From contig JAFADP010000018.1 in NCBI GenBank assembly GCA_023424785.1, positions 1 through 24,946 on the forward strand: 24,946 bases of DNA, written 5' to 3'. Numbering within the stretch: the stretch's first letter is position 1; every line of letters begins with the position of its first letter. Origin of the DNA: Bacillota bacterium. GTDB taxonomy: Bacteria > Bacillota > Clostridia > Clostridiales > Clostridiaceae. The notes under the pieces were generated by a model. The model saw only the letters and a program-made list of their open reading frames with translations, was not told the DNA's origin and searched no databases. Both the position numbers and the translations under genes were made by a program. This document shows, piece by piece, positions 1 through 7,072 of this stretch.

Positions 1-109
1 TTACTCACCCGTCCGCCGCTAATCCACTTCCGAAGAAGTTTCATCGCTCGACTTGCATGTGTTAAGCACGCCGCCAGCGTTCGTCCTGAGCCAGGATCAA
101 ACTCTCATA
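1..109 (-). rRNA. rrs: 16S ribosomal RNA, 5' end only
   Basis: The reverse complement of this stretch is the start of a bacterial 16S rRNA. It carries the universal 27F site (GAGTTTGATCCTGGCTCAG at 86-104), followed by the conserved start of helix 6 and the GGCGGACGGGTGAGTAA block at the window edge. Only about 110 nt of the gene are present and the rest lies beyond the left edge. The mature 5' end is placed near 109 by analogy with other Firmicutes and could be off by a few bases. The V1 loop is short, as in many clostridia. A strong promoter and leader lie immediately upstream. Confidence 0.97.
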
Positions 110-175
110 AAAAAGTTTAATCTTTATCACTCAAAAACTTACTATAAAAGAATTGCTGGTTTTTAACTTATATAT

Positions 176-254
176 TCTGTTCAATTTTCAAAGATCTAAT
201 TGGTCTCACTCAAGACCGCTTATTCATAATACCATTAAACAAATTCATTGTCAA
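176..254 (-). promoter_or_regulatory. rRNA operon promoter and boxA-like leader
   Basis: On the minus strand there is a consensus -35 TTGACA (249-254), a 17-bp spacer and a -10 TATTAT (226-231). A-rich tracts upstream of the -35 (about 255-300) resemble an UP element. In the leader, the minus strand of 180-196 reads GATCTTTGAAAATTGAA, which matches the Firmicute rrn boxA antitermination motif. The arrangement supports a strong growth-regulated promoter reading into 16S. Confidence 0.85.
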
Positions 255-485
255 CAACTTTTTTAAGTTATTTTCAAATCTTTTTGTTTTTTTCTTTGCG
301 TCATTTCCTGACGACGGATATTATCATATCATTATTTTATATGTGTATATAGGATAAATACACCGAATTATGAATATTATATCCTATATACTCCTTATTT
401 CTATAAAATACTTAGTTTTTCTATTAATGATACACCAGGATGTGTTATCTTATTTAACCCAGTAAATTCATTGGTTTTACCTTTT

Positions 486-1865
486 TTATATTAGATTATT
501 GACTATATCTTTAAATACATTTCCTCTTATAGCAAAGTTTTTAAACATATCAAAAGATGCACATGCTGGGGATAATGTTATTACATCTCCCTCACTTGCT
601 AATTCTCTAGCTTTATTTACTGCTTCAGTCATATCATTAACAAAGTGCATTTTTACTTTTATTCCTTTTTCTTTTTCTAGCTTATCAAATGCAGCCTTTA
701 TCTTTTCTTTAGTTGCTCCCATAATTACAAGTTCCTTTATATATGGATATCCTTCATATGCTAATGGTTCAAATGGAATATGTTTATCATATCCACCTAC
801 AATTACTATTACTTTCTTTTGGAATGCCTTTAATCCTGCTAATGTTCTTGTTGGACTAGATGCTATTGAATCATTATAATATTTAACACCATCTAATTCT
901 CTTACTAACTCACATCTATGTTCCACTCCAGTAAATGTTTCAGCTACTTCTTTCATTGTATTAATAGAAACATCATCTTTTGTTGCTATAAATGCAGCTA
1001 AGTAATTTTCAACATTGTGCATTCCCTTAATTAATATATTATCTTTTTCGCATACACATTTTCCCTCTAAATATAACTTACCATCATGGTAATAAGCGCC
1101 ATTATCTAATATATTCTTTGAACTAAAAGTCCTAACTTCCCCCTTAGCTTCATTTCTAAATTTATTAGTTATATCATTTTCTTGATTTATTACTAATACA
1201 TCATCTTTTTCTTGATATAAGAATATATTTTTCTTTGAATCTATATACTCTTGCATATCTTTATGCATATCTAAATGATTTGGAGCTAAGTTAGTACATA
1301 CTGCTACATCTATAGGTAAATTCATAGTCATTAATTGAAAACTTGATAATTCAAGTACAACCATATCCTCTTCCTTTATTTCTTCTATCTTATCAAATAG
1401 AGGATTACCTATATTTCCTCCAACCCAAGTTGTATATCCTTCTGCTTTTAATAACTTGGATATTATTGTAGTTGTTGTTGTTTTTCCGTCACTTCCTGTA
1501 ACAGCATATATTTTTCCTTTACAGTATCTTACGAACTCTTCCATTTCTGAAGTTATATATGCCCCTTCTTCTTTAGCTCTAACTAATGCTTCACTATCTA
1601 TTCTCATAGATGGAGTTTTAAATACAACATCAAAACCTACTAACTTATCTAAGTATCCTTTTCCCAAAATTAAGTTTATTCCTTTATTTTTAAATTCATT
1701 AGCTATATCTCCTAACTCATTTTCTTCCTTCATATCAAATCCAGTTACATTAGCACCTAGATTATGCAAAAAATTTATTAGTGGAATATTAGATACCCCT
1801 ATTCCAACTACTGCAACACTTTTACCTTTTATAAAGCTCTTAAAATCTTTAAAATCTTTTCTCAT
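486..1865 (-). CDS. murD: UDP-N-acetylmuramoyl-L-alanine--D-glutamate ligase MurD
   Basis: This cytoplasmic Mur ligase adds D-glutamate to UDP-MurNAc-L-Ala using ATP, the second amino-acid step of peptidoglycan precursor synthesis. The 459-aa length is normal for the family. Residues 17-22 (AVVGIG) begin the N-terminal Rossmann-like UDP-binding domain. The Mur-ligase P-loop is GSDGKTTTT (124-132). The central ligase domain and the EHRCE and NDSIASSPT motifs of clostridial MurD follow. The ATG is preceded by GGTGGAGGAG at good spacing. It is a single-gene unit between the glyQS terminator and the rRNA operon. The roughly 220 bp between its stop and the rrn promoter holds an inverted repeat (345-391) but no T-tailed terminator that I could see. 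Confidence 0.96.
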   Translation of the reverse strand: MRKDFKDFKSFIKGKSVAVVGIGVSNIPLINFLHNLGANVTGFDMKEENELGDIANEFKNKGINLILGKGYLDKLVGFDVVFKTPSMRIDSEALVRAKEEGAYITSEMEEFVRYCKGKIYAVTGSDGKTTTTTIISKLLKAEGYTTWVGGNIGNPLFDKIEEIKEEDMVVLELSSFQLMTMNLPIDVAVCTNLAPNHLDMHKDMQEYIDSKKNIFLYQEKDDVLVINQENDITNKFRNEAKGEVRTFSSKNILDNGAYYHDGKLYLEGKCVCEKDNILIKGMHNVENYLAAFIATKDDVSINTMKEVAETFTGVEHRCELVRELDGVKYYNDSIASSPTRTLAGLKAFQKKVIVIVGGYDKHIPFEPLAYEGYPYIKELVIMGATKEKIKAAFDKLEKEKGIKVKMHFVNDMTEAVNKARELASEGDVITLSPACASFDMFKNFAIRGNVFKDIVNNLI

Positions 1866-1945
1866 TTTACTCCTCCACCTTATATATTTAGATGTTATTT
1901 TACTTTCTTTATTTCTATTATTATAATATCATAAAAATTGCAAAT

Positions 1946-1987
1946 AAAAGCGAAGTCATTGTTCTTATAACAATAAACTTCGCTTTT
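1946..1987 (-). terminator. Rho-independent terminator of glyQS
   Basis: An 11-bp perfect stem, AAAAGCGAAGT (1946-1956) with ACTTCGCTTTT (1977-1987), encloses a second small hairpin (ATTGTT/AACAAT). It lies 17 bp after the glyQS stop and ends in a T-rich stretch on the minus strand, separating glyQS from murD. Confidence 0.88.
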
Positions 1988-2003
1988 GTATTATTATATC
2001 TTA

Positions 2004-3404
2004 TTAAAATTCAAGACTCTTTGCTATATATTGTTCTAAATCAGATATCTTGATTCTTTCTTGTTCCATTGTATCTCTATTTCTTATTGTTACTGATTCA
2101 TCTTCTAATGTATCAAAATCAACAGTTATACAATATGGAGTTCCTATTTCATCTTGTCTTCTATATCTCTTTCCTATACTTCCAGCTTCATCATATTCTA
2201 TATTAAACTTTTTGCTTAATTCAGCATATAAATCTAAAGCTTTATCTGAAAGCTTCTTTGTTAATGGTAATATAGCTGCCTTATATGGAGCTAATGCTGG
2301 ATGAAGATGCATAACTACTCTTGAATCTTTCTTATCTTCAGTTGATAAATCTTCCTCGTCATATGCATCCATTAAAAATGCTAATGCAACTCTATCTGCA
2401 CCTAATGATGGCTCTATACAGAATGGTAAGTACTTTTCATTAGTTGTTGGATCTAAGTAAGTTAAATCTTGACCTGAATGATCTTGATGTTGCTTAAGGT
2501 CATAATCTGTTCTATCAGCTATACCCCATAACTCACCCCATCCAAATGGGAATAAATATTCTATATCGGATGTTGCCTTAGAATAGAAAGATAATTCATC
2601 CTCACTATGATCTCTCATTCTTAAGTTTTCTTCATTAACGCCTAATGATAATAAGAACTTCCAGCAATAACTTCTCCAATATTCAAACCACTCTAAATCT
2701 GTTCCTGGCTTACAGAAGAATTCTAATTCCATTTGTTCAAACTCTCTAGTTCTAAATGTAAAGTTACCTGGAGTAATCTCATTTCTAAAAGATTTACCTA
2801 TTTGAGCTATACCAAATGGGATTTTCTTTCTAGATGTTCTTTGTACTGATTTAAAATTAACAAATATACCTTGAGCAGTTTCTGGTCTTAAATATATTTC
2901 GTTTTTAGCATCTTCTGTTACTCCTGCATGTGTTTTAAACATAAGATTAAATTTTCTTATATCTGTATAGTTTAATGATCCACATTTAGGACATACTATA
3001 TTATTCTTTTCTATATATTCTTTTAATTCTTCATTACTCCATCCATCAGCTGATGCTACTTCAACACCACTTTCTGTCATATGGTCTTCTACAAGTTTAT
3101 CTGCTCTAAATCTTGACTTACATTCCTTACAATCCATTAATGGATCTGAAAATCCTCCAACATGACCTGATGCTACCCAAACTTCTCTATTCATTAATAT
3201 TGCACAATCAACTCCTACATTGTAAGGACTTTCTTGAACAAACTTTTTCCACCAAGCTTTTTTTACATTATTTTTAAATTCTACTCCTAAAGGACCATAA
3301 TCCCATGAATTCGCAAGTCCACCGTATATCTCTGATCCTGGGAATATAAAACCTCTACTTTTACAAAGAGCAACTAATTTATCCATTGTCTTTTCTACTG
3401 CCAT
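2004..3404 (-). CDS. glyQS: Glycyl-tRNA synthetase, homodimeric type
   Basis: A class II aminoacyl-tRNA synthetase that charges tRNA-Gly. At 466 aa it is the single-chain eukaryote-like form found in many Firmicutes, not the alpha2-beta2 enzyme. Visible elements: the N-terminal WDYGPLG region (34-40), two zinc-knuckle pairs CKEC (92-95) and CPKC (138-141), class II motif 2 FRNEI...EFEQMELEFF (206-230) and motif 3 EPSLGADRVALAFL (331-344), then the anticodon-binding domain. The ATG has the ribosome binding site GGAGGG. Expression is very likely controlled by the T-box leader directly upstream, which reads the charging state of tRNA-Gly. The symbol is often written glyS. Confidence 0.97.
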   Translation of the reverse strand: MAVEKTMDKLVALCKSRGFIFPGSEIYGGLANSWDYGPLGVEFKNNVKKAWWKKFVQESPYNVGVDCAILMNREVWVASGHVGGFSDPLMDCKECKSRFRADKLVEDHMTESGVEVASADGWSNEELKEYIEKNNIVCPKCGSLNYTDIRKFNLMFKTHAGVTEDAKNEIYLRPETAQGIFVNFKSVQRTSRKKIPFGIAQIGKSFRNEITPGNFTFRTREFEQMELEFFCKPGTDLEWFEYWRSYCWKFLLSLGVNEENLRMRDHSEDELSFYSKATSDIEYLFPFGWGELWGIADRTDYDLKQHQDHSGQDLTYLDPTTNEKYLPFCIEPSLGADRVALAFLMDAYDEEDLSTEDKKDSRVVMHLHPALAPYKAAILPLTKKLSDKALDLYAELSKKFNIEYDEAGSIGKRYRRQDEIGTPYCITVDFDTLEDESVTIRNRDTMEQERIKISDLEQYIAKSLEF

Positions 3405-3430
3405 TTTTATCCCTCCAAAATTTTTTAAAT

Positions 3431-3626
3431 AAAAAAAGACTAATTACCACAAAGGGACGAAATTAAATTCCGCGGTTCCACCCTTCTTGGCAAAAGCCCA
3501 ACTTTCTAACAAATAGCACTCAAAAGCTCCATTCATCTTTCTCTTATAATGATTCGCACCATACATCATCTCTCTGTAAAATAATCGAAAAACTACTACT
3601 CTTTATCAACATGCTTATTAAATTCT
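3431..3626 (-). promoter_or_regulatory. Glycine T-box leader (specifier GGA)
   Basis: The minus strand at 3470-3485 reads AAGGGTGGAACCGCGG, the T-box consensus. Upstream is Stem I with AGAGAG, a TGGTGCGA element and a specifier loop of the form GAA-T-GGA-GC-TTTTGAGT. The codon in the specifier position is GGA (3528-3530, glycine). The terminator pairs AAGGG of the T-box region with CCCTT (3451-3455) and ends in a T7 run (3431-3437). Uncharged tRNA-Gly is expected to stabilise the antiterminator and permit glyQS transcription. Specifier placement follows the conserved spacing seen in other T-boxes. Confidence 0.93.
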
Positions 3627-3632
3627 ATATTA

Positions 3633-3660
3633 ATTTTATCAAATGCCATTTATATGTCAA
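3633..3660 (-). promoter_or_regulatory. Promoter of the glyQS T-box transcript
   Basis: Minus-strand TTGACA (3655-3660), a 16-bp spacer and TAAAAT (3633-3638). The predicted start falls just before the T-box Stem I. Confidence 0.75.
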
Positions 3661-3826
3661 GATACTATTTAAATTTCTTAATTATTGTGGTATATTTAAT
3701 TTTATGCGGAGTATGCATGTTAAATAAATTATAAATATTAAATTATTTAATTTATTTAGCAAGCGTATATATAAATTTTATCTGCATAAAATAATAAAAG
3801 AAAATTTTTTAAAAGAAGGAGAAATT

Positions 3827-4594
3827 ATGTACACAAAAGATGTTGACCAACTATTGAAATTAGCAGAAAAGAAAAGTAAAAATGCTAATAAAAGAACAGG
3901 AAAGTATTTAGCAAGAGCAATTGTAACTGGATTTTATGTAATTGTTGCTATAATTCTTTCTTATACTACAGGAGCTATTTTATATCCTAAATATCCAGAA
4001 GTAGCTAAAGTAATGGTAGCTGCTACATTCTCTTTTGCATTAGCATTAATTGTCTTTCTAAGTGGTGAACTTTTCACTGGTAACAACTTAGTTATGAGTC
4101 TAGGGCTTCAATACAAAAGAGTTACTGTTAAAGATTTAATAAAGGTTTGGACACTTAGCTATATCGGTAACTTTATAGGATGCATTATATTCTCTTATTT
4201 ATTTGTTAAGAGTGGTGCTTCATTATCTCACGTTCAACACTATATAGAACCACTTGTTGCTGCAAAGTTAGATTTAAGCATAGGACAAATGATTCTTAGA
4301 GGAATACTTTGTAACTTTATAGTTTGCTTAGGCTATTTAAGTGGTATTAAAATGCAAAGTGAATCAGGAAAACTAATAATGATGTTCTTCTGTGTGTTTG
4401 CTTTTATCATAGCTGGATTTGAACATAGTGTTGCTAATATGGGTGTTTTCTCAATAGGTTATTTTGCTTTAGGAGGTATTCCTCTAGGTTTAGCTTTCAA
4501 AAACTTACTTTGGGTAACTATTGGAAATATAATTGGTGGTGGAGTGTTACTAGCATTCTCAACATCATACATATCTTACGACGAAGAAAACTAA
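3827..4594 (+). CDS. Formate/nitrite transporter (FNT) family channel
   Basis: A pentameric-type membrane channel for small monovalent anions (formate, nitrite or hydrosulfide). The 255 aa hold six predicted membrane segments, near 30-50, 62-82, 105-127, 155-173, 183-207 and 226-247. Both family signatures are present: SGELFTGN (79-86) and GILCNFIVCLGY (159-170). GFEHSVANM contains His200, the equivalent of the central pore histidine of FocA. The GAAGGAG ribosome binding site is well placed. It is monocistronic, opposite in strand to its neighbours, and closed by its own terminator. The substrate cannot be fixed from sequence; formate is plausible in a fermenter that also encodes fhs, but NirC-like or hydrosulfide-channel roles remain possible. 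Confidence 0.92.
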   Translation: MYTKDVDQLLKLAEKKSKNANKRTGKYLARAIVTGFYVIVAIILSYTTGAILYPKYPEVAKVMVAATFSFALALIVFLSGELFTGNNLVMSLGLQYKRVTVKDLIKVWTLSYIGNFIGCIIFSYLFVKSGASLSHVQHYIEPLVAAKLDLSIGQMILRGILCNFIVCLGYLSGIKMQSESGKLIMMFFCVFAFIIAGFEHSVANMGVFSIGYFALGGIPLGLAFKNLLWVTIGNIIGGGVLLAFSTSYISYDEEN

Positions 4595-4599
4595 TTTTT

Positions 4600-4631
4600 A
4601 GCCATGTGAACTTTCACATGGCTTATTTTTA
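4600..4631 (+). terminator. Terminator of the FNT channel gene
   Basis: An 11-bp perfect stem AGCCATGTGAA (4600-4610) / TTCACATGGCT (4613-4623) with a tight loop is followed by TATTTTTAT, five bases after the stop codon. Confidence 0.92.
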
Positions 4632-4662
4632 TGCTTTTAATAAATTTATTTTTAAAACAAAA

Positions 4663-4707
4663 AAGAGTTTTGTATCAACAGACTTAATCTGCTCTTACAA
4701 AACTCTT
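4663..4707 (-). terminator. Terminator of the tRNA-Asn array
   Basis: Stem AAGAGTTTTGTA (4663-4674) / TACAAAACTCTT (4696-4707) with an inner CAGA/TCTG helix. On the minus strand it is followed by a T-rich run, just after the last tRNA-Asn. Confidence 0.88.
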
Positions 4708-4714
4708 ATTTAAA

Positions 4715-4789
<75 letters not shown>

Positions 4790-4829
4790 ATATTAAAATA
4801 CTTAATTTAAACTAACTTTATTAAATTAA

Positions 4830-4904
<75 letters not shown>

Positions 4905-4944
4905 ATATTAAAATATTTAATTTAAATTAACTTTATTAAATTAA

Positions 4945-5019
<75 letters not shown>

Positions 5020-5027
5020 ATACTAAT

Positions 5028-5075
5028 TTGTGCTAAGCACAATGATTATTATATCAGTTTATAAAAAAATTGCAA
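5028..5075 (-). promoter_or_regulatory. Promoter of the tRNA-Asn array
   Basis: Minus-strand TTGCAA (5070-5075), a 16-bp spacer and a perfect TATAAT (5048-5053). A 15-bp palindrome, TTGTGCT-A-AGCACAA (5028-5042), covers the expected start site and early leader. It could be a leader hairpin or an operator. Confidence 0.78.
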
Positions 5076-5085
5076 TACCTTTTTA

Positions 5086-5229
5086 TCAAAAAAAGTATAT
5101 TTTTTTCAAAATGAATATTACCTTTAGATAAATCAATATATTTTTTTCACAATCCCATGCTGAAGTCAAAATATCAAGTACTTTTGTGGTGCCACCAGTA
5201 GGGCTAAAGTATAAAGTATAAATATTCAT
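5086..5229 (-). pseudogene. Truncated flavodoxin-type (EFR1-like) gene remnant
   Basis: A 47-codon frame starts at an ATG with an upstream AGAGG. Its first residues, MNIYTLYFSPTGGTTKVLDI, carry the FMN phosphate-binding loop YFSPTGGTTK of flavodoxins, closest in style to EFR1-type flavodoxin-ferredoxin fusions. Homology seems to fade after about residue 30, and the frame ends in low-complexity hydrophobic and lysine codons with TGA at 5086. A functional flavodoxin needs about 140 residues, so this is the 5' stub of a broken gene. It lies directly downstream of the flavoprotein and membrane-protein pair on the same strand and was probably part of that unit. The remnant's end runs almost into the tRNA-Asn promoter, which suggests a deletion or insertion boundary there. 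Confidence 0.7.
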
Positions 5230-5276
5230 AATAAACCTCTTAATTTACGAATTGTATTACTTAAATTTCATCGGCA

Positions 5277-5834
5277 CTATTTATTTAAAATTCGTCCTGA
5301 AATTTTCTGAAGAAAATAATACAGGAGACCTAAAATAACTAGCAATAACGATAAATATACAAATAAAAACTTTATTATATTGCTTATAATAAACAACATA
5401 CACAAAGTTATTGATTTAGCTGTCCAATTCATTATAAGAAAGCTTAAAAAAAGATTTTCTAACCAATCAAAGAACATGCCAATTATAGGAAGGAAACAAA
5501 CATTAAATACGCTTTTTTTTCTAATTTTATTGTTATGTAACAAGAATGAGATTGAACAAAAGTAAAACATTGCATAAATCATTGCATAGAAGCAATCAAC
5601 AACTAAAAAATGTGTTAGATAATATTCCCGACCATCATTACCCAATCTATTCATTGTCTGCAAAACATGCTCAATTGAATTTCCAAAATTCAAATCAAGT
5701 ACACCTGTCCCTCCCGAAATATTTTTCACCTGCGATGCTGTATACCGCATGAATGCCATCATACATAAAAAAGTAATTAAAAGCAGTAAAATATGTTTCC
5801 ATTTTATCTTGCGAGTAAACTCGTACTTCATCAC
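5277..5834 (-). CDS. Uncharacterised four-TM membrane protein
   Basis: About 184-185 aa. Hydrophobic segments are visible near residues 14-29, 73-100, 107-130 and 138-170. Between the first two is a polar, presumably extracytoplasmic stretch with LDLNFGNSIEHV and LGNDGREYYL. That pattern recalls an uncharacterised bacterial family with a conserved LDL...G..GR..Y loop, but I cannot name the function. The start may be GTG at 5834 or ATG at 5831. The ATG overlaps the preceding gene's TGA as TGATG, and a shared GGGAGG lies upstream, so translational coupling to the flavoprotein gene is likely. The two probably form an operon, which hints at a membrane partner for a redox activity; this is inference only. 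Confidence 0.8.
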   Translation of the reverse strand: MMKYEFTRKIKWKHILLLLITFLCMMAFMRYTASQVKNISGGTGVLDLNFGNSIEHVLQTMNRLGNDGREYYLTHFLVVDCFYAMIYAMFYFCSISFLLHNNKIRKKSVFNVCFLPIIGMFFDWLENLFLSFLIMNWTAKSITLCMLFIISNIIKFLFVYLSLLLVILGLLYYFLQKISGRILNK

Positions 5835-6514
5835 TTATATCCTCCCATAATATTTCTCTTTCTCCAGTGTTTTATCACGCCATCATATTGTGAACCTTTT
5901 CGTATGACAAATGGTCTAATTCCTATTCGGAATACAACAAAATGCTTAATATTTTGAATTACATGCTTACGCCTTCCAGCAACATCCCGATAAAATCTAT
6001 TAATTACTTTTCGAATATTTCCCCTTAATTGAGCATCTTCCAATGGACTTGAATTAAATCTACATCGAGATACTATTGTACCGCTAATTTTAGCCCCAGA
6101 ATAGGTTAAAAGTCGGTTTAATACTTTAGCTGAATCTCTTCCCCCATAATTTTCATAGGTCGTAACGCTTATCGCATACTTACCATAAAGCAATTGCTCC
6201 ATTACAAAATGTCCTCGATCTATCATTACTTTCATATGCCCAGACACATTGCTTGCATAGGTGGGAGATCCCAAAATAACTCCATCGGCATTTCCAATTT
6301 TTAATGATAATTTTTCCATGTCATCATTATAAATACACTTTCCCGTCTTATAGCAGGAACCACATCCTACGCAATATTTCAGTTCCAAATCTGCCACATG
6401 AACAATTTCCACATCCATATCTCCATACTTATTAAGCTGCTGATAAATTTCATTTAGAATTAGTGCTGTTGCTCCATTTTTTCTATAACTTCCGTTTACA
6501 ATAACAATTTTCAT
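5831..6514 (-). CDS. Flavodoxin-fold NAD(P)H-dependent oxidoreductase with a four-cysteine (Fe-S flavoprotein-like) motif
   Basis: A 227-aa protein of the NADPH-dependent FMN reductase / iron-sulfur flavoprotein group. The N-terminal NGSYRKNGAT (7-16) is the FMN phosphate loop. Cysteines 48, 51, 54 and 60 (CVGCGSCYKTGKC) form a compact cluster that ligates a 4Fe-4S centre in iron-sulfur flavoproteins. GSPTYASNVSGHMKVMIDR (82-100) is the second flavin-contact segment of the family. The basic C-terminal part (about 180-227) is longer than the minimal fold and could contact membrane or partner. It is divergent from the HxlR gene and translationally coupled to the 4-TM protein. HxlR regulators often control such reductases in response to electrophiles or quinones, so a detoxification or redox role is likely but unproven. 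CGN arginine codons are more frequent than in neighbouring core genes. Confidence 0.87.
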   Translation of the reverse strand: MKIVIVNGSYRKNGATALILNEIYQQLNKYGDMDVEIVHVADLELKYCVGCGSCYKTGKCIYNDDMEKLSLKIGNADGVILGSPTYASNVSGHMKVMIDRGHFVMEQLLYGKYAISVTTYENYGGRDSAKVLNRLLTYSGAKISGTIVSRCRFNSSPLEDAQLRGNIRKVINRFYRDVAGRRKHVIQNIKHFVVFRIGIRPFVIRKGSQYDGVIKHWRKRNIMGGYK

Positions 6515-6547
6515 TACAATACATTCCTCACTCCTTTAAAAATCTTG

Positions 6548-6613
6548 TTTACTTTTTCATTTTATCTTTTTATACTAATTTAGAAAAGTATGCACTTTTT
6601 TGTAAGATACTAT
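6548..6613. promoter_or_regulatory. Divergent promoter region with candidate HxlR operator
   Basis: The plus-strand promoter for hxlR is TTTACT (6548-6553), a 17-bp spacer and TATACT (6571-6576). Overlapping its -10 is the imperfect palindrome ATACTAATTTAGAAAAGTAT (6572-6591). A further ATACT (6607-6611) gives three alternating ATACT/AGTAT half-sites. HxlR proteins such as YodB bind TACT...AGTA-type sites, so this is the natural operator candidate. The minus-strand promoter for the flavoprotein gene is not clear. Confidence 0.6.
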
Positions 6614-6632
6614 CAAAAAGGAGAGTGATAAA

Positions 6633-6986
6633 ATGGAATTAGAAAATTGTTACCTTAGAAACGTTGGATATGAAAAATTTGAAAAAGTGGTTAACATGAT
6701 TGGTGGTAAATGGAAACTGAGAATTATTTATGTGTTAGCTTTCCATGAAATGTTACGTTATGGTGAATTAAAACGCTTACTTTCGCCTATTACCCACAAG
6801 ATGTTGACCACACAATTAAAAGAGTTAGAAAAAGACGGTCTTATTAATCGTAAAGAGTACCAGCAAATTCCGCCTAAAGTAGAGTATTCTTTGACACAAA
6901 TGGGCAGAGATTTAAAACCAGTAGTTAAGGAAATTCACAATTGGATTACACAATATGATATCCAAGGGCAACAGACTTCTTTATAA
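6633..6986 (+). CDS. HxlR/YodB-type winged-helix transcriptional regulator
   Basis: A 117-aa HxlR-family DNA-binding protein. The family core MIGGKWKLRIIYVL (22-35) begins the winged helix, followed by LTTQLKELEKDGLINR (recognition helix) and a wing with VEYSLTQMGRDL. Cys6 sits where HypR- and YodB-like members keep the N-terminal thiol that senses quinones, diamide or disulfide stress. It is preceded by AAAGGAG and a TTTACT-17-TATACT promoter, and transcribed away from the flavoprotein gene. The expected role is autoregulated repressor or activator of that gene. The inducer is unknown. CGT and CGC arginine codons differ from the AGA-rich flanks, consistent with acquisition. Confidence 0.9.
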   Translation: MELENCYLRNVGYEKFEKVVNMIGGKWKLRIIYVLAFHEMLRYGELKRLLSPITHKMLTTQLKELEKDGLINRKEYQQIPPKVEYSLTQMGRDLKPVVKEIHNWITQYDIQGQQTSL

Positions 6987-7007
6987 CGTATACTAACACC
7001 TTAAAAA

Positions 7008-7053
7008 AAAGAACCGATGATCAGTGAAATTCTCACAAATTCATCGGCTCTTT
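7008..7053. terminator. Bidirectional terminator between hxlR and greA-lysS
   Basis: Stem AAAGAACCGATGA (7008-7020) / TCATCGGCTCTTT (7041-7053) with one mismatch and an inner GTGA/TCAC helix. On the minus strand it ends in a run of eight Ts after lysS; on the plus strand it closes hxlR. Confidence 0.87.
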
Positions 7054-7072
7054 CTAATCAATTGTCTTGCAT

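Noticed and set aside
299..313. CGTCA/TGACG hairpin upstream of the rrn promoter as a terminator
   Set aside because: Only 5 bp, and no T-tract follows on either strand in the right direction.
1456..1926. A 156-codon plus-strand frame opposite murD
   Set aside because: It is antisense to a well-supported gene whose motifs and ribosome binding site are clear; the product is low-complexity.
4510..4713. A plus-strand frame overlapping the end of the FNT gene
   Set aside because: It runs through the FNT terminator hairpin and into the tRNA terminator; out-of-frame noise.
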